A stretch of 64,000 nucleotides of DNA, from contig OY755181.1 in assembly GCA_963576735.1 (NCBI GenBank), positions 3,782,001 to 3,846,000 of the forward strand. The letters run 5' to 3'. The notes beneath the pieces are model-generated. The model searched no databases, had not been told where the DNA came from, and saw nothing but the letters and a program-made list of their open reading frames with translations. The position numbers and the translations under genes are program-made. This DNA is from Bedellia somnulentella. Its lineage: Eukaryota > Arthropoda > Insecta > Lepidoptera > Bedelliidae. Of this stretch, positions 41,412-52,828 are shown piece by piece (the stretch's first letter is position 1; each line of letters starts with the position of its first letter).

Positions 41412-41540
41412 GTGGCATGTTGGGAGACCGCTCAAGACCGCCTGGAGTGGTACAAGGGAAGAGAGGTCTTTGCCCAGCCGTGCGTGAGACACATAAGGAT
41501 CACAAAAATAATATCATAATAATAGATCATTATTAAGTAA
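41412..41540 (+). pseudogene. LINE 3'-end remnant with AAT-rich tail
   Basis: GGGAAGAGAGGTCTTTGCCC and AGCCGTGCGTGAGACACATA followed by AATAATATCATAATAATAG resemble the C-terminal end and tail of another LINE lineage common in Lepidoptera. Short and uncertain. Confidence 0.4.
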
Positions 41541-41673
41541 AAGTCATGCAGATTTAACAAATTATATTAAGACAGTTAAAATGGCTTTGTCAGAAGTTTT
41601 CCAGTGACATGAGAAAATTTTAAATCAGTCTTAAAACTACAATCAGCATCCATCCATTCCACTCTACCAAAAA

Positions 41674-42044
41674 GCAACCGTGATAGCCCAGTGGGTAGAA
41701 CACTCGGTTATCGTGCAAACGACTAGTGTTCAAATCCTGGGTCGGGCCTACACCAATTTGTCTTTTCTAAAGACATATGTGTGGTTAATTTATCATGGTT
41801 GTTAACGGTGAGGGAAAACATCGTGAGGAAACCGACATGGCTGAGTTGTACTTAGTCATGTGACAGTGTATTCCTACAAATCGGCGATAGGCCTGCCCCC
41901 TAGCACGTGAGTACACTGTCCATGCAAAACGTGGGTACTCTGAACACCAGGTGACAAGTCACGTGATGTTCAGAAGTATTAGTACCTCTGCCAACCCCTT
42001 CGGGGATAGTCGGCGTGAACGTTTATGTTATCATATGTATTATA
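41674..42044 (+). repeat. SINE family B, full length, 11-bp TSD
   Basis: TCTACCAAAAA on both sides (41663-41673 and 42045-42055). Clear pol III boxes: TGATAGCCCAGTGGGTAGAA and GTGTTCAAATCCTGGG. Then the long body, CTCTGCCAACCCCTTCGGGG and GGCGTGAACGTTTATG. Confidence 0.95.
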
Positions 42045-42055
42045 TCTACCAAAAA

Positions 42056-42280
42056 ACTCTTCCAGTAAAAATAAATGTTAGTCATATGCCTACTCGATGC
42101 GACTACAGCTTCACTTAAAGCATTTTTGTACCAATGTATTTCGGAATTTATATCTCAAATGTTCTTTGCTTCGTTCTTTGTAGATTCCATTTTAAGATAT
42201 CGGGTTGTATGTCACTGAAAAATCTTAGACTGAAAACATAAGCATTTTTTTAATTATTATTTAGTCATGAAAAACATGCA
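42056..42280. other. Non-coding, nothing recognised
   Basis: No supported gene. Confidence 0.3.
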
Positions 42281-42396
42281 AAGGCAGACAGGCGTCTGAA
42301 GTATGAAGAATAAAAGAGCATGTATGAGAATATTGATGGATGTGGACGAAGCTAGAAAGGTTTGTCAGGATCGTACAAAGTGGCGATCAGTAGTAT
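42281..42396 (+). pseudogene. RTE LINE fragment
   Basis: AAAAGAGCATGTATGAGAAT, GATGGATGTGGACGAAGC and TCGTACAAAGTGGCGATCAG. The final SAYPNGN and tail are missing. Confidence 0.8.
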
Positions 42397-42494
42397 AAAA
42401 TTTTATCAAAGTCTCAAAATCATAATCAAAAATACTTTGACTTGCTAAACCACTTTGTCTACTTTACATTAAATAATATACAAACTGTACTATC

Positions 42495-42612
42495 AAAACA
42501 AAACGTGAGTACACTGAACACTAGGTGAAAAAACAAACCTCACATGATGATTGTAAGTATTACCACGACTCCTCCATCACCCTTTTGGAGATGAAAAGGT
42601 GTGAAAATTTTG
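42495..42612 (+). repeat. SINE family B 3' remnant
   Basis: AAAACGTGAGTACACTGAAC, CACTAGGTGA, CACATGATG, TCCATCACCCTTTTGGAG and GGTGTGAAAATTTTGTTA follow the B order with many changes. Confidence 0.55.
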
Positions 42613-42626
42613 TTATTTCCTGATTT

Positions 42627-42837
42627 ACATACAAACATATACTCACGTTCATCTATGCCAAAATGGGGTAGCTTTGGTAACCCACATTTGGAAGTTGATA
42701 GGGGAGAAGGTGTTAGAAATAAAATATCGTTGCCGCCCCCTAACTACCAACATAAAAAGCCCCATACCCTTAGTCGCCTTTTACGACACCCGTGGGTACA
42801 AATGGATAGTGAAATTCTAAGCCGGCACTACACGGCA
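42627..42837 (-). repeat. SINE family A copy A15
   Basis: ACATATACTCACGTTCATC, CCCACATTTGGAAGTTGA, CGCCTTTTACGACACCCGTG, TTCTAAGCCGGCACTACAC. A short deletion removes the CTCTGG block. Confidence 0.85.
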
Positions 42838-42892
42838 CTTTTTACTGACTTAATTTAATGGAATTGGCAAAGGCTAATGAATTGCTACAGCG

Positions 42893-43175
42893 TATATCCT
42901 ATTAATATTATAAATGTGAAAGTTTGGATGTTTGTGTATTTGAGGCAAATGTGGTATATGAATGAAATTTGGCAATATGCAAGATAATTGACCCCAATTA
43001 TAATAACACTTGATACTTTTTATCCTGGATAAATTTGAGTAATAAAATATTTAAGGCTGATTGAACTAAGAGTACCGGAAAAAACGCAATAAGCTTTGTC
43101 CTAAGCAAATTTGACTGAACGAAGTCTGCTAGTTCAGTCTTCAGGGTCAGCTAGTTTTGATATAAACGAAGTCAG
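42893..43175 (-). repeat. Dispersed repeat D, continuous copy
   Basis: CTATTAATATTATAAATGTG, TTTGGATGTTTGTGTATTTG, ATATGAATGAAATTTGGCAA, TTGATACTTTTTATCCTGG and GGGTCAGCTAGTTTT. Copies in the opposite sense lie at 49688-50072 and 56750-57008. Class unknown. Confidence 0.6.
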
Positions 43176-43633
43176 TCAGGTCAGTTAGTAGGTAAGCTAA
43201 GGCTCATCCTCACATCAATGCAATGAAAAGAATGATATTACAATCAAAGTTACACCCAGATAACAATATTATATAGGACGCAGCTAGGTTAACAGGAACA
43301 GTACTGTCACAACAAACAGAGCAATAGGAAGTAGCGCGAGTTGAGATAGGAATAGCACGTAGCATTTGACCGGCCATACTGTGCTCTCGACAATAATATA
43401 AACATACATACATTTAATAATTTACATAATATAATTTATACACTACTTACCAATACCATTATATGAAAACTGATAGTTTAAGCCTTTTTTGTTTATTGTT
43501 GCCTGAAATGCAGGTAAATTACCTAGCTCAGGAACAGGAAAATGTTATATTTTGTACTTTAAATAACGAACTAGGTTAAGACGAATATTATGTACTTTTG
43601 AAAACTGAATAAAATTTTTATTTATTTTTTTTA
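43176..43633. other. Non-coding, nothing recognised
   Basis: No supported gene. Confidence 0.3.
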
Positions 43634-43710
43634 TTTACGGCTTTAAATCTCAAAAAATGTTCGTCATTTTTGGAAATTATTATTAAAAGTACGGGGAAAT
43701 TAATTGTTAA
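43634..43710 (-). repeat. SINE family A remnant
   Basis: TTACGGCTTTAAATCTCAAA, TTTTTGGAAATTATT and AGTACGGGGAAATT echo the A tail half. Weak. Confidence 0.4.
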
Positions 43711-43944
43711 AGTTATATACCTCGCTTTTAAACTCAATAATATATATAAAATAAATAAAAATATAATATAAAATAAATAAAAACAGGATATAAAATATAA
43801 AATGTATAATTAAAAGCATTGGTATAATTGTAGTTTTCATACATTTTTATAACGTTACCTAATTGTCTTTGTTACATAATTTTTGTTACATATATTTTGA
43901 TTACAAGTGTGTGATGTATATTTTATTCCGCTCAATTTTCCTTA

Positions 43945-44106
43945 CTTACGTATACTCACACCCGTTGTTCCTATTGGGGTAGGCAGAAACTGTCGATCGC
44001 CACTTTGAGCGATCCTGACATATCTCTCTTGCTTCTGTCACATTCATTATCCTTCTCATACATGCTCTTTTATTCTTTTCACTTTGAAATTTCGCCTCCG
44101 TTAGAA
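43945..44106 (-). pseudogene. RTE LINE 3'-end fragment
   Basis: Minus copy: TACTCACACCCGTTGTTCCT, ATTGGGGTAGGCAGAAACTG, CGATCCTGACATATCTCTCT, CATACATGCTCTTTTATTC. Its tail also has the CTATTGGGG/GGCAGA order. Confidence 0.8.
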
Positions 44107-44590
44107 CATTTTCGATTCGGTTTTCAATTTCATTCAGTTTCTATTCAATGTAATAAACATGTGTTAAAAAAAAGCCATGTGAAATATTTTCATCAAAAAC
44201 GTCTCGAAAAATTTCAATTTCTACGTGAAATCACAAGCGTGATCTTGCGTTTTTGAACGTATATTTATTAAGTATGTTCACGTACCCGTTTCATGTTTTT
44301 TTTATTTGACTATGTGTGTATTCATCTGTACCTCTTATTAAACATGTAAGATTGGTTTGTCTGAATTAAACAGTCTCCAATACATTTTTTAATTTTTTCA
44401 TAAATAGAAATCTTCAACCTTTACATGAATGTAGGCATCTAATACATAAATTTTCATGCTCAATTGTTTATATGTGTTTTAAAATATACTCTAAATCTGG
44501 CCAGTACACAAAATAAATATAAAAGTAAAATCAACTAACAGAGCGATGATGATTCAAACCTAACGACATACGCATTGCAAGCGACTTTAA
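44107..44590. other. Non-coding, nothing recognised
   Basis: The 83-codon frame starting at 44005 overlaps the RTE fragment and then runs into unremarkable sequence. No gene is supported. Confidence 0.35.
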
Positions 44591-44599
44591 TATTACTCA

Positions 44600-44690
44600 G
44601 CCGCTTCCATACGCAAAATATTATACAACAAAAGCGGATAGGTGATAGGTCTCCAGGCAAATAACCCAAACAATTAGTTAAACAATTCCA
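44600..44690 (-). repeat. Possible SINE family A remnant
   Basis: ACTCAGCCGCTTCC and GATAGGTGATAGGTCTCCAG with AATAACCCAAA are in A order. Low similarity. Confidence 0.35.
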
Positions 44691-44734
44691 CTGAAAACAT
44701 TATATATGGTTGATTTCTTGTACTAAACTGATAC

Positions 44735-45313
44735 GGCTTTTTCATATATACACATACATATATAAACACATACATACATTCATATATGTTTTACAAATAT
44801 TATATATATATATATATCATATTATATTTATTCTTATTTAGCATTGATACTCATTTAACCTTTTCATATTTACTAACATAGTTATAAGTTTTGTATTAAC
44901 AATCATGTTCAATTTCATATTACTCTCTCCACTATTATTAATACTATTTCTAATACATTTCTGATTGATTCAATTTACTACATTTTAATCTGTTATTACT
45001 TGGTTTCCTAAATCACAGGCTTAGCCTTTTTAGGAACCCTTGTGTAATTGATTTCATATCTAACTCAATATATGTGTGTCAAAGAGTGAAATCAGATAAT
45101 AGTTATTATTCCATTTTATCTTAACTATGTTCCAGCTTATTGTTATTATTTCTTTGTGTCACAATAAACTTTTTTTTTAAACGCCCCAAAACCTCAACTC
45201 GGCTATTGCAAATTCAAAACCAACACTACAATTAAATTTGTTAATTAAATACGAGTAGTTTTATTTTTTTAATCTAGCAGGTGGAAAATTAATAGCCATG
45301 TATGAATTATTTA
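44735..45313. other. AT microsatellites and non-coding DNA
   Basis: (CATA)n and (TA)n runs at 44741-44818, then AT-rich DNA with CACAATAAACTTTTTTTTT near 45160 that could be an old LINE 3' end. No gene. Confidence 0.35.
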
Positions 45314-45529
45314 GCTGTGTATTGTCGGCCTGGAATAGTATACCCCATCTTCCCGTTGGTATTCGTCAGAGATTGGGGCTTTTCAAGTAATTTTTGATGG
45401 TAATGTGGTTGGTTGGAGACCCATCACCAAAAACCTTTGTTTTACAATCCTATCCTATAGGAATTTTTCAGGCGAAGCTCTGGCCATCTCATCTAGGGAT
45501 CCACAGCCGTGAGTAAACGTATGTATTAT
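45314..45529 (+). repeat. SINE family A copy A16
   Basis: CTGTGTATTGTCGGCCTGGA, GGTTGGAGACCCATCACCAA, CTCTGGCCATCTCATCTAGG, CACAGCCGTGAGTAAACGTA. Confidence 0.9.
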
Positions 45530-45826
45530 GTAAGCTTTAACTCGTTCATTTCTGCCTTCCCCAAACAATTTTAATAAATGTACGTATGCATATATTTAAA
45601 TCCAACAGTATACAAACAAATTTTATGCACCTATCCTACAAATAAGTTATCAGATCTTTTATACGTTTTTTCCGTCGAATAATTCAATGAATATCAGAGA
45701 GTAGAACAGGTTGGCTAAGATGTCTTCAACCTTGCCATTAGAACTGTGGGAACCGTACCATATTTGAACAACCTGTGAGTTATGGACTGATTCAACCGCT
45801 ACGATTGAACTCTTTTGGAGTATGAT

Positions 45827-46072
45827 ACATACATACATTATACTCACGGCTATATTTCCCTAGAAGGGGTAGCCAGAGCTAAGGAATTATAAATTCCTCA
45901 GCCTCTTTTGGAAGTAGAGCGGGGAAAAGATGGTAAAAATAAAGGTTTTTAGTGATGGGTCTCCAATCGCATCGCCCAAAAATCCTTAAAAGCCCCAATA
46001 CCGTTAGTCGCCTCTTACGTACACCCACCGGAAGAAATGGGGTAGTGCTATTCTAAGCCGGCACTACACAGC
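45827..46072 (-). repeat. SINE family A copy A17, 12-bp TSD with extra 5' bases
   Basis: TGGAGTATGATA lies at 45815-45826 and again at 46096-46107. The conserved head ends at 46072 (GCCGGCACTACACAG), so 23 AT-rich bases sit between the head and the duplication. Confidence 0.9.
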
Positions 46073-46107
46073 AATAATATATAAGTATATATAAATGGAG
46101 TATGATA

Positions 46108-46805
46108 TATTTATAAATATTTTTGTACTATATAGGATGGTGTTAGATTTGAATATTTGTTGTAAATAAAACACTGCAAAATCTATAAATGTATGTAGCA
46201 GCGTCTTTCAATGAAATAACAAAATCGCTAAATCTATTTTTTAAGCCGTATACTCCGAAGGTATAAGTGTGTACTCTAGTGTGTGCATAAAAATAGCATA
46301 TCTTGCTAAGTATATAGTCGTTAGTAATAAAGCTACGAAATCAAACCAATATTTTTTATTCATGTCACTTATATGTAAAATAATTTAAAAGCTACATAAA
46401 AGTAGTATATAAAATTTTGCAATTTTTGCTTTCTGAATTACTTTAAATATCTATATTTATTTATTTTATTTCTCAAGGCAAAAACTTGGGTTCCTAATGT
46501 AGTTGAATACTCCCAGCAAGTAACTGATACCGTGAAATACTCTACTCTTTCAGTTAGCACTCACCGGGAATTCTAAGGATAACAAAAACGAAAAAATGCT
46601 GCAGGGACATTTGACAACATCTTCTCTTTTATGACATTCGCTTAAGATTGAGGGTAAAAATAAATTACACCTTGCGAATTTTTGCAGGACTCGTGATTTT
46701 AAAACTTGTCATTTGTCGTTACATGTTTTTACTTTTTTTTAACTGTTGTTTAGTAAACCGATCGTGGATGGAAATTCTACGCGATAACGTCAAAAATAAG
46801 GGAAT
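46108..46805. other. Non-coding, nothing recognised
   Basis: No supported gene. Confidence 0.35.
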
Positions 46806-46816
46806 ACATTATTTAT

Positions 46817-47070
46817 ACATACCTACATATACTCACGGCTATAAATTCCCAGTTGGGGTAGCCAGAGCTAAGGAATTAGAAAACCGGTCACTTTTGGAAA
46901 GTTAAGTGGGGAAAACATGGTAAAATAAAGTTTGTTGGTGATGGGACTCAAACCTCATCGCCCAAAAAACCCTTGAAAGCCCCAATACCGTTAATCACCT
47001 TTTACGTACACCCCCCGGAAGAAATTGGGTATTTCTATTCTAAACCGACACTACATAGCATATTTAATTC
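46817..47070 (-). repeat. SINE family A copy A18, 11-bp TSD
   Basis: ACATTATTTAT occurs at 46806-46816 and 47071-47081. Body from ACATATACTCACGGCTATAA to TTCTAAACCGACACTACATA. Ten extra bases lie between head and duplication. Confidence 0.9.
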
Positions 47071-47080
47071 ACATTATTTA

Positions 47081-47185
47081 TCACGTGAGTACAATTTCAC
47101 GTGATGTTCAGAAGTATTAGTACCTCTGCCAACCCCTTCGGGGATATTCGGCGTGAACGTTTATGTTTATTGTTAATGTTATGCT
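47081..47185 (+). repeat. SINE family B 3' end, 5'-truncated
   Basis: TTCACGTGATGTTCAGAAGT, CTCTGCCAACCCCTTCGGGG, ATTCGGCGTGAACGTTTATG. Adjacent to the A18 duplication. Confidence 0.85.
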
Positions 47186-47274
47186 TTATTATTAATGAAA
47201 TACTTTATTTTACTCTCGCGATTTGAAGATATTATATAAAACAATCAGGATTTTAATTGAAAATATATTTATTT

Positions 47275-47316
47275 TTACATACATACATAATTATATGAAT
47301 ACTCACGAATATAAAT
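47275..47316 (-). repeat. SINE/RTE-like tail joined to LINE-3
   Basis: On the minus strand the LINE-3 reading frame runs into ATTCGTGAGTATTCATATAA and then TTATGTATGTATGTAAA. This resembles the GCCGTGAGTATATGTATG tail of family A and RTE rather than a continuation of the LINE. Confidence 0.5.
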
Positions 47317-48570
47317 GCAATATGCAATGACGGATTGGGACAATGTCAAATAAACCATTTTAAGTATATCAGGTGATGCTGATTCTTTCAATATATTAAA
47401 TATGTATATTATGTTTCGTTCTCTGGCGGTCAGTATTTCTAGTTGTTTATCCCATTTCAGTTTACTGTCTATTATTACTCCCAAATATTTCACGCTCTTA
47501 ACTTTTGTGAGAAAAAGGCAGTCACAAGATGTTGTAGAACTTTTACAGTTATGAGCTTGGATAGAAAAGGAAGCGGATGATTCAGTGTTGCTGCGTATTG
47601 AACAGAGAATGTAATCGGATTTACTCAAGTTTAATGTGAGCAGGTTTACGGTTAGCCAATTCATCACCTTTCGTAAAGCATTTTCTGCATTAATTTTCAC
47701 TGAATTCCAACCCGCTCCTTCTACAAAAATAGCAGTGTCGTCGGCGTGTGTGTAGATATTGCTATGGGGTAAGAATACGTGACATAAATCATTTATGTAG
47801 ATTTTAAAAAGAGTAGGGCCAAGTATGCTGCCTTGAGGAACGCCGTACGTCATCACCATCTCATCACTAATATAGTTCCCTATTTTAACCAGCTAGACTC
47901 TATTTGTGAGGTAGTGTTTGAAAATATCATAAATAATTCCACGGATTCCCATCGATTCCAGCTTTGATAGAAGAGTAGGGACAGAGACCGTGTCGAATAC
48001 CTTTGAAAGATCCAGGAATATACCGATGCATTTAGTTCTATTGTCTAAGTTTCCCGCAACACGATCTGTTAGGTCCATGACGGCGTCTTCTGTTGAAATT
48101 CCGTTTCTAAAACCGTATTGGTTGTGTGCAATAAGACCATGTTTTTCCAGAAAACGGTTTAGGTAGTTATTATTTTCCAGTATCTTAGATATAGCAGTTA
48201 GAACCGAAATAGGCCGATAGTTGTCAACATAATCCCTGTCCTCACCTTTGTAAATGGGGTGAACAATAGCCCCTTTAAACGCATCTGGGAAAACGCTTGT
48301 GTGAATGGATCGGTTACAAATATGATTTATTGAAGGCACAGGCACGTGGCGACATTCTTTTAAAATCCTAGTAGATATTCCATCATAACCAGTGGCGCAG
48401 TTATTTTTTAGGCTAAGGATTATTGACTCTATTTCTGACTCATCTGTGTCCAGTATGGCAAGCGAGTTAGGGGGGGACTGAGATGATATAACTTCGTAAG
48501 ATGGTATTTCTTCTATGAAAGAAAGGTATTTCTTAATATTTTGATAGTTTAACATAAATAACTCACGCCC
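47314..48570 (-). pseudogene. LINE-3 ORF2 fragment: reverse transcriptase with nonsense codon
   Basis: Jockey-like reverse transcriptase truncated at both ends. An upstream frame (48555-47893) contains NNCATGYDGIS, VDNYRPISVLTAISKILE, NQYGFRNGISTEDAV and IFLDLSKVFDTVS, ending HYLTNRV at a TAG (about 47894). The downstream frame (to 47275) is the same frame and continues with YGVPQGSILGPTLF, HADDTAIFVE and a KYLGVIIDSKLKW block. So a single TAG interrupts an otherwise open fragment. The endonuclease is absent, and the C-terminal region is lost after SQSVIAYCI. It differs from LINE-1 and LINE-2 in sequence. Inactive. Confidence 0.85.
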
Positions 48571-48785
48571 TTTTTTGTTACTGCTAAGTATTTGTTGTGG
48601 GTATTATGTTAAATTATATGTTAACGTTTAATGTACAATTTCTTTACTGGAGTAGCGAAAATATACCTGAAACGGAAAGGTTGTTGCTAATTGTAGTTTT
48701 GAGAATGGGAATGATATAACTATTATGTTATTATTAATTATAAACTATTACTATCATTATATCATTCCTTAAACTCAAATATTCA
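48571..48785. other. Non-coding flank
   Basis: No feature recognised. Confidence 0.3.
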
Positions 48786-49012
48786 CACCGTATATCCTCA
48801 ATGGCGTTGGCAGAGGTACCTACTAATACTTCTAAACATCACGTGACACTATCACCTGGTGTTCAGAGTACCGATGTTTTGTTTAGACAGTGTACTCATG
48901 TGATAGGGGGCAGACCTATCGGGATTTTGTACAAATACACTGTCACACGACTAAGTACAACTTAGCCACGTAGGTATCGTCAAGATATTTTCCCAAACTG
49001 TTAACACCCATG
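48786..49012 (-). repeat. SINE family B copy, head missing
   Basis: CACACCGTATATCCTCAATG, GGCAGAGGTACC, CTTCTAAACATCACGTGACA, GATAGGGGGCAGACCTATCG, CACACGACTAAGTACAAC. It stops near ACCCATGATTACC before the head, a 5' truncation. Confidence 0.85.
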
Positions 49013-49086
49013 ATTACCGTTAGAAAATATTAATCAATAATTGTTTTGATTGTAATGTGCAATCGCCAAAGTCTTGGAAAATACAA

Positions 49087-49455
49087 AATAACATAACATA
49101 ACATAAACGTTCACGCCGAATATCCCCTAAGGGGTTGGCAGAGGTACTAATACTTCTGAACATCATGTGACTTTGTCACCTGGTGTTCAGAGTACCCACG
49201 TTTTGCATGGACAGAGTACTCACGTGATAGGGGGCAGGCCTATCGCCGTTTTGTACGAATACACTGTCACATGGCTAAGTGCTACTCAGCCATGTGGGTT
49301 TCCTCATGATGTTTTCCCCCACCGTTAACAACCATGATAACTTAACCACACATATGTCTTTAGAAAAGACAAATTGGTGTAGGCCCGACCCGGGATTTGA
49401 ACACTAGTCGATTGCATGTTAACCGGTGTTCTACCCATTGAGCTATCACGTCGTT
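49087..49455 (-). repeat. SINE family B copy, full length
   Basis: ATAACATAACATAACATAAA tail, GTTCACGCCGAATATCCCC, full body, and head GGGATTTGAACACTAGTCG and GAGCTATCACGTCGT. Same orientation as the truncated copy 75 bp away. Confidence 0.95.
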
Positions 49456-49687
49456 AAATAAAATATATAAATATTAATAAGGTTTCTTTGCCACTAATAC
49501 GTCAAACCGACAGAACGTAACCCAATCTATCTGAGCCCCAAATCCTGTATAAAGTGATTTATTACTTCATTAAACGAAGTACCAATATTTTCTCCAAGTT
49601 AAACCGATAATGATACATCGTCTCTGTGCTAGTTCAAGCGGAAATAATTATCGATTTACACATGTTTCAAAAATAAGTTATATAAGA
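49456..49687. other. Non-coding
   Basis: No feature recognised. Confidence 0.3.
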
Positions 49688-50072
49688 CTAGCTGACCCCA
49701 CAGACTTCGTTCTGTCAAAAGTGTAGACTTTCACGTCGTCAAACTGAAATATTTAACTGACCTGTTGAGGGTCTCTGTCATGCGATGAGAAAAAAGGTGT
49801 TTTTCATAGTGTCCTCACAAATTTTTCACTTTATAATTTTTAAGTTTATAAGTAAAGTAGTTTCGGCTGAGCATTGATTCTTAGTCTGTTTAACCATTTT
49901 TTAAGAAAATTTATTGATCTCTTAATTTTTCTGGGATAAAAAGTGTCCTATTGTGTTAATTGGGATCATTATCTGGCTTCCTGTAAATTTTATTTTAAAT
50001 ACGTTCTGTGAATTAGTCTTCATTTAGCTACAGACATCTAAACTTTCACATTTATAATATTAATAGGATAAG
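49688..50072 (+). repeat. Dispersed repeat D, opposite sense
   Basis: ACTAGCTGACCCCACAGACT, TTCGTTCTGTCAAAAGTG, CTGGGATAAAAAGTGTCCTA, GGGATCATTATCTGGCTTCC, CATCTAAACTTTCACATTTA, TAATATTAATAGGATA. Its end motifs match the reverse of the 42.9-kb copy. Confidence 0.6.
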
Positions 50073-50384
50073 GCTTAAACATAAGCTTCTCGCGCAGGTG
50101 ACGTCGCTCGCCGGCCAGCGCAGCGTCTTGTCTTGCGCTTCATGCACGCGTGTAAATTTTGTTACGGAGTAATTTAAAAATTGTATTATCTTCTAAGATG
50201 TTTATTTAAATTAAGTGATGTCAAGGACAATTTTGTTCTCGATTAAATACTCTCAATAAACAACATATTTATTTGGATAAAGATTAATATTATGTTGATA
50301 AAACATTATGGCAATTATGCATTAAATTCGACCAAATTTATTTACCATAAAAATGTTTATAATAAGTGAAACTTAAAAGTTAGA
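50073..50384. other. GC-rich patch then AT-rich DNA
   Basis: 50094-50146 is GC-rich (GTCGCTCGCCGGCCAGCGCA). No supported gene. Confidence 0.35.
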
Positions 50385-50700
50385 CACATACTGTCGCGAG
50401 CATTTTTTTTAGATCATTTAAAGAGAAATAATTCTTTGATACATTTTTTTTGGGTAACTTAAACCGTTTACGCAGCGCACACAACGGAAGCCTTAGTATG
50501 AATAATTATCCCCGTTTTTGCAACATTATTCGCTGATAGTTTGCTCCTGTTGGTCGCAGCGTGATGATATATAGCCTAAAACCTTCCTCAATAAATGGAC
50601 TATCCAACACAAAAAGAATTTTTCAATTTGATTGGGTAGTTCCTGAGATCCTAGCGTTCAAACAAACAAACTCTTCAGCTTTATAATATTAGTATAGATA
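50385..50700 (+). repeat. Dispersed repeat E (Lepidoptera type)
   Basis: AGCGTGATGATATATAGCCT, AAACCTTCCTCAATAAATGG, GGTAGTTCCTGAGATCCTAG, GTTCAAACAAACAAACTCTT and the end CTTTATAATATTAGTATAGA. Very common non-coding repeat in moths and butterflies. A partial copy is at 58593-58720. Class not certain. Confidence 0.6.
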
Positions 50701-51674
50701 TGTCTTATCTTAAATAGCTTTGATCTCATAGGTTTGCGTTTCTGTCTCTGTGTTCTTCAATCTGTATTTATTTTCAGATTTGGGAATTAAAAATTCGTAA
50801 ATTTCAAGTTTTTGCCTTACACGATACAAGCCGCCATCACTCGTACAAAATTTTGAATTTGTCTCATATGTTACATACAAATACAAGCTCTTGCCAGAGG
50901 GTCTTTAAATTAAAAATACTCAAATTTTTTCGGGGTAGTTTAAAGTGATTATTCATTTAGTCGTGTCGTGGTTAATATTGTATCAATCTGCAAGTAAGCA
51001 CTGCTCGTTTACAAAGAAAGAAAGAAAAACTATTAATTTAACAAAACAATAATTTAGTAACAATAAATAAGGATCCAAATATCATATTTCCAAATTGGTT
51101 CTGGCTTAGAATATGTGCCTCCGCCGCGTGTCTCGCAGGACACGTCAGCTGAGCTGCACGCTGATTTTCAGCCAGCACCAGTTAGCTTGACAACATTTAA
51201 AACCTAAAGCTGTATGTAGCTTATACATTTTTATAAATAAAACAATTACCGACGCTAAAACTTAGCTAAGAAGCATACGAGCCGTAATGATTTATTAGAA
51301 ACATTTTGATTTTATGTTTAATAAATTTTAATACACGGAGATTTGCTGTAATATTTTCAACGCCTTTGACGTACAATGAAGCAATATCTCAAATAGTTCC
51401 AACGTCACTTACAGCGGATAAGTATCAATTTCTTCATTGTTAAAGCATACTCTATGACGTCATCGCATAGCAATCGATCAGACTTAATACTAAGGACATC
51501 TAAAGATAGCTCCTTACCCTTAGAATAGCAATGACGATAATTGATAGGTGCCAATCGATCAATAAAATTGTAACAGCAGTGGTGACACTTAACTTACACT
51601 AATGTAGTTTTAGTTTATTAAGTTATGGTATGATAAAGTATGTAAAAGAGATTTCTTTGTCTCAAAATCCTTGC
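50701..51674. other. Non-coding, nothing recognised
   Basis: A GC-richer patch at 51115-51182. No supported gene. Confidence 0.35.
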
Positions 51675-51854
51675 CCGCCGGTTTGGAATGTCGCTACCCT
51701 TTCTATCCATGGGTGTCGTAAGAGACGATTAAGACTATGGCCCTTTTTAAGTGGAGAGCTACACCAACAATACTTGAGTACGTGAGTGTCTTGCTCTAAA
51801 GCTCTGGTTCCCCTTTTTAAGATTTTTGGCCGTGAGTATAAGTATGTATGTATA
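51675..51854 (+). repeat. SINE family A copy A19, internally deleted
   Basis: GGAATGTCGCTACCCTTTCT, CATGGGTGTCGTAAGAGACG, then CTCTAAAGCTCTGGTTCCCC and TTTGGCCGTGAGTATAAGTA. About 60 bp of the middle is missing. Confidence 0.85.
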
Positions 51855-52426
51855 TAAACCTTGTCTCAAAAGAATTTTAAGTTGTATATAAGAAAAAGAT
51901 AATCTATGTTTGAAATAAAATGATTGTTACTGGTATGGTACGAAAAAGACGGCGGCACTGTGTTTCCCGGACTTGTTATAATTAATTTCAGAATTAATAT
52001 TATCAAAATAATGGTTGCAAAAATAGACACAGAAACAAAATAATTCGTAGAAATATTAACGTTACATTTAATCATCAGCCTACTAATATTTTGTATAAAG
52101 TGAAGTTTTATAATTTTAGTTTTATTTGATGAGCAGTAAATAACATTAGTTATCTAAATTAACTAAACCAGCATATGTCAAATTAGGTTCAACCCGCACT
52201 AGGCCAGAGTATAGTGGACTGCGACCTAATTAAATTATCTCGGGTTGGCTTAAACCCGTCGTCGGATGCGTTATAATAATAAGAGCCATGGTGAATAAAA
52301 GGTAATAAGATAATTCTTTTGGGAACAAATAGAACGTTATGTGTTTATTAATAAGAATAAATATATTAAATATTTAATTAATTAGTCACGTTTAAGTTTA
52401 GTTTTATATTTGTTAAGTGTGTACAT
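51855..52426. other. Non-coding
   Basis: AACCCGCACTAGGCCAGAGT near 52193 is a Lepidoptera repeat motif. Nothing else. Confidence 0.35.
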
Positions 52427-52752
52427 ATAAAATAGAAAAAGGAATGTTGAGATGGTTTGGCCACATAGAGAGGATGGATGATAGAAAATTGGTAAAGGGG
52501 ATCTATAGAGCTAGTGTGGATGGTAATGTTAGTAGAGGACGACCACGGAGAACACACTTGGACCAAATTGAGAGTGTGCTCAAAAAGGCTGGCGTCCGAA
52601 GTATGAAGAATAAAAGAGCATGTATGAAAACATTGATGGATGTAAACGAAGCTAGAGAGGTTTGTCAGGATCGTACGAAGTGGCGATCAATAGTCTCTGC
52701 CTACCCCAATGGGAACTAATGGCGTGAGTATATGTATGTATGTATGTATGTG
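52427..52752 (+). pseudogene. RTE LINE 3' end, open 95-codon C-terminus
   Basis: Encodes KGMLRWFGHIERMDDRK, VSRGRPRRTHLDQIESVL, KNKRACMKTLMDVNEAREVC, RSIVSAYPNGN and a stop. Then TGGCGTGAGTATATGTATG with (TATG)n. There is no indel, so this is one of the youngest-looking RTE ends. The rest of the ORF is absent (5' truncation). Confidence 0.9.
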
Positions 52753-52828
52753 TACATATATTATATTACTATTTGTTTCAATTGGATTAGTATTCGTTTA
52801 TGTTACAATAAAATAAATAAAGAATAAA

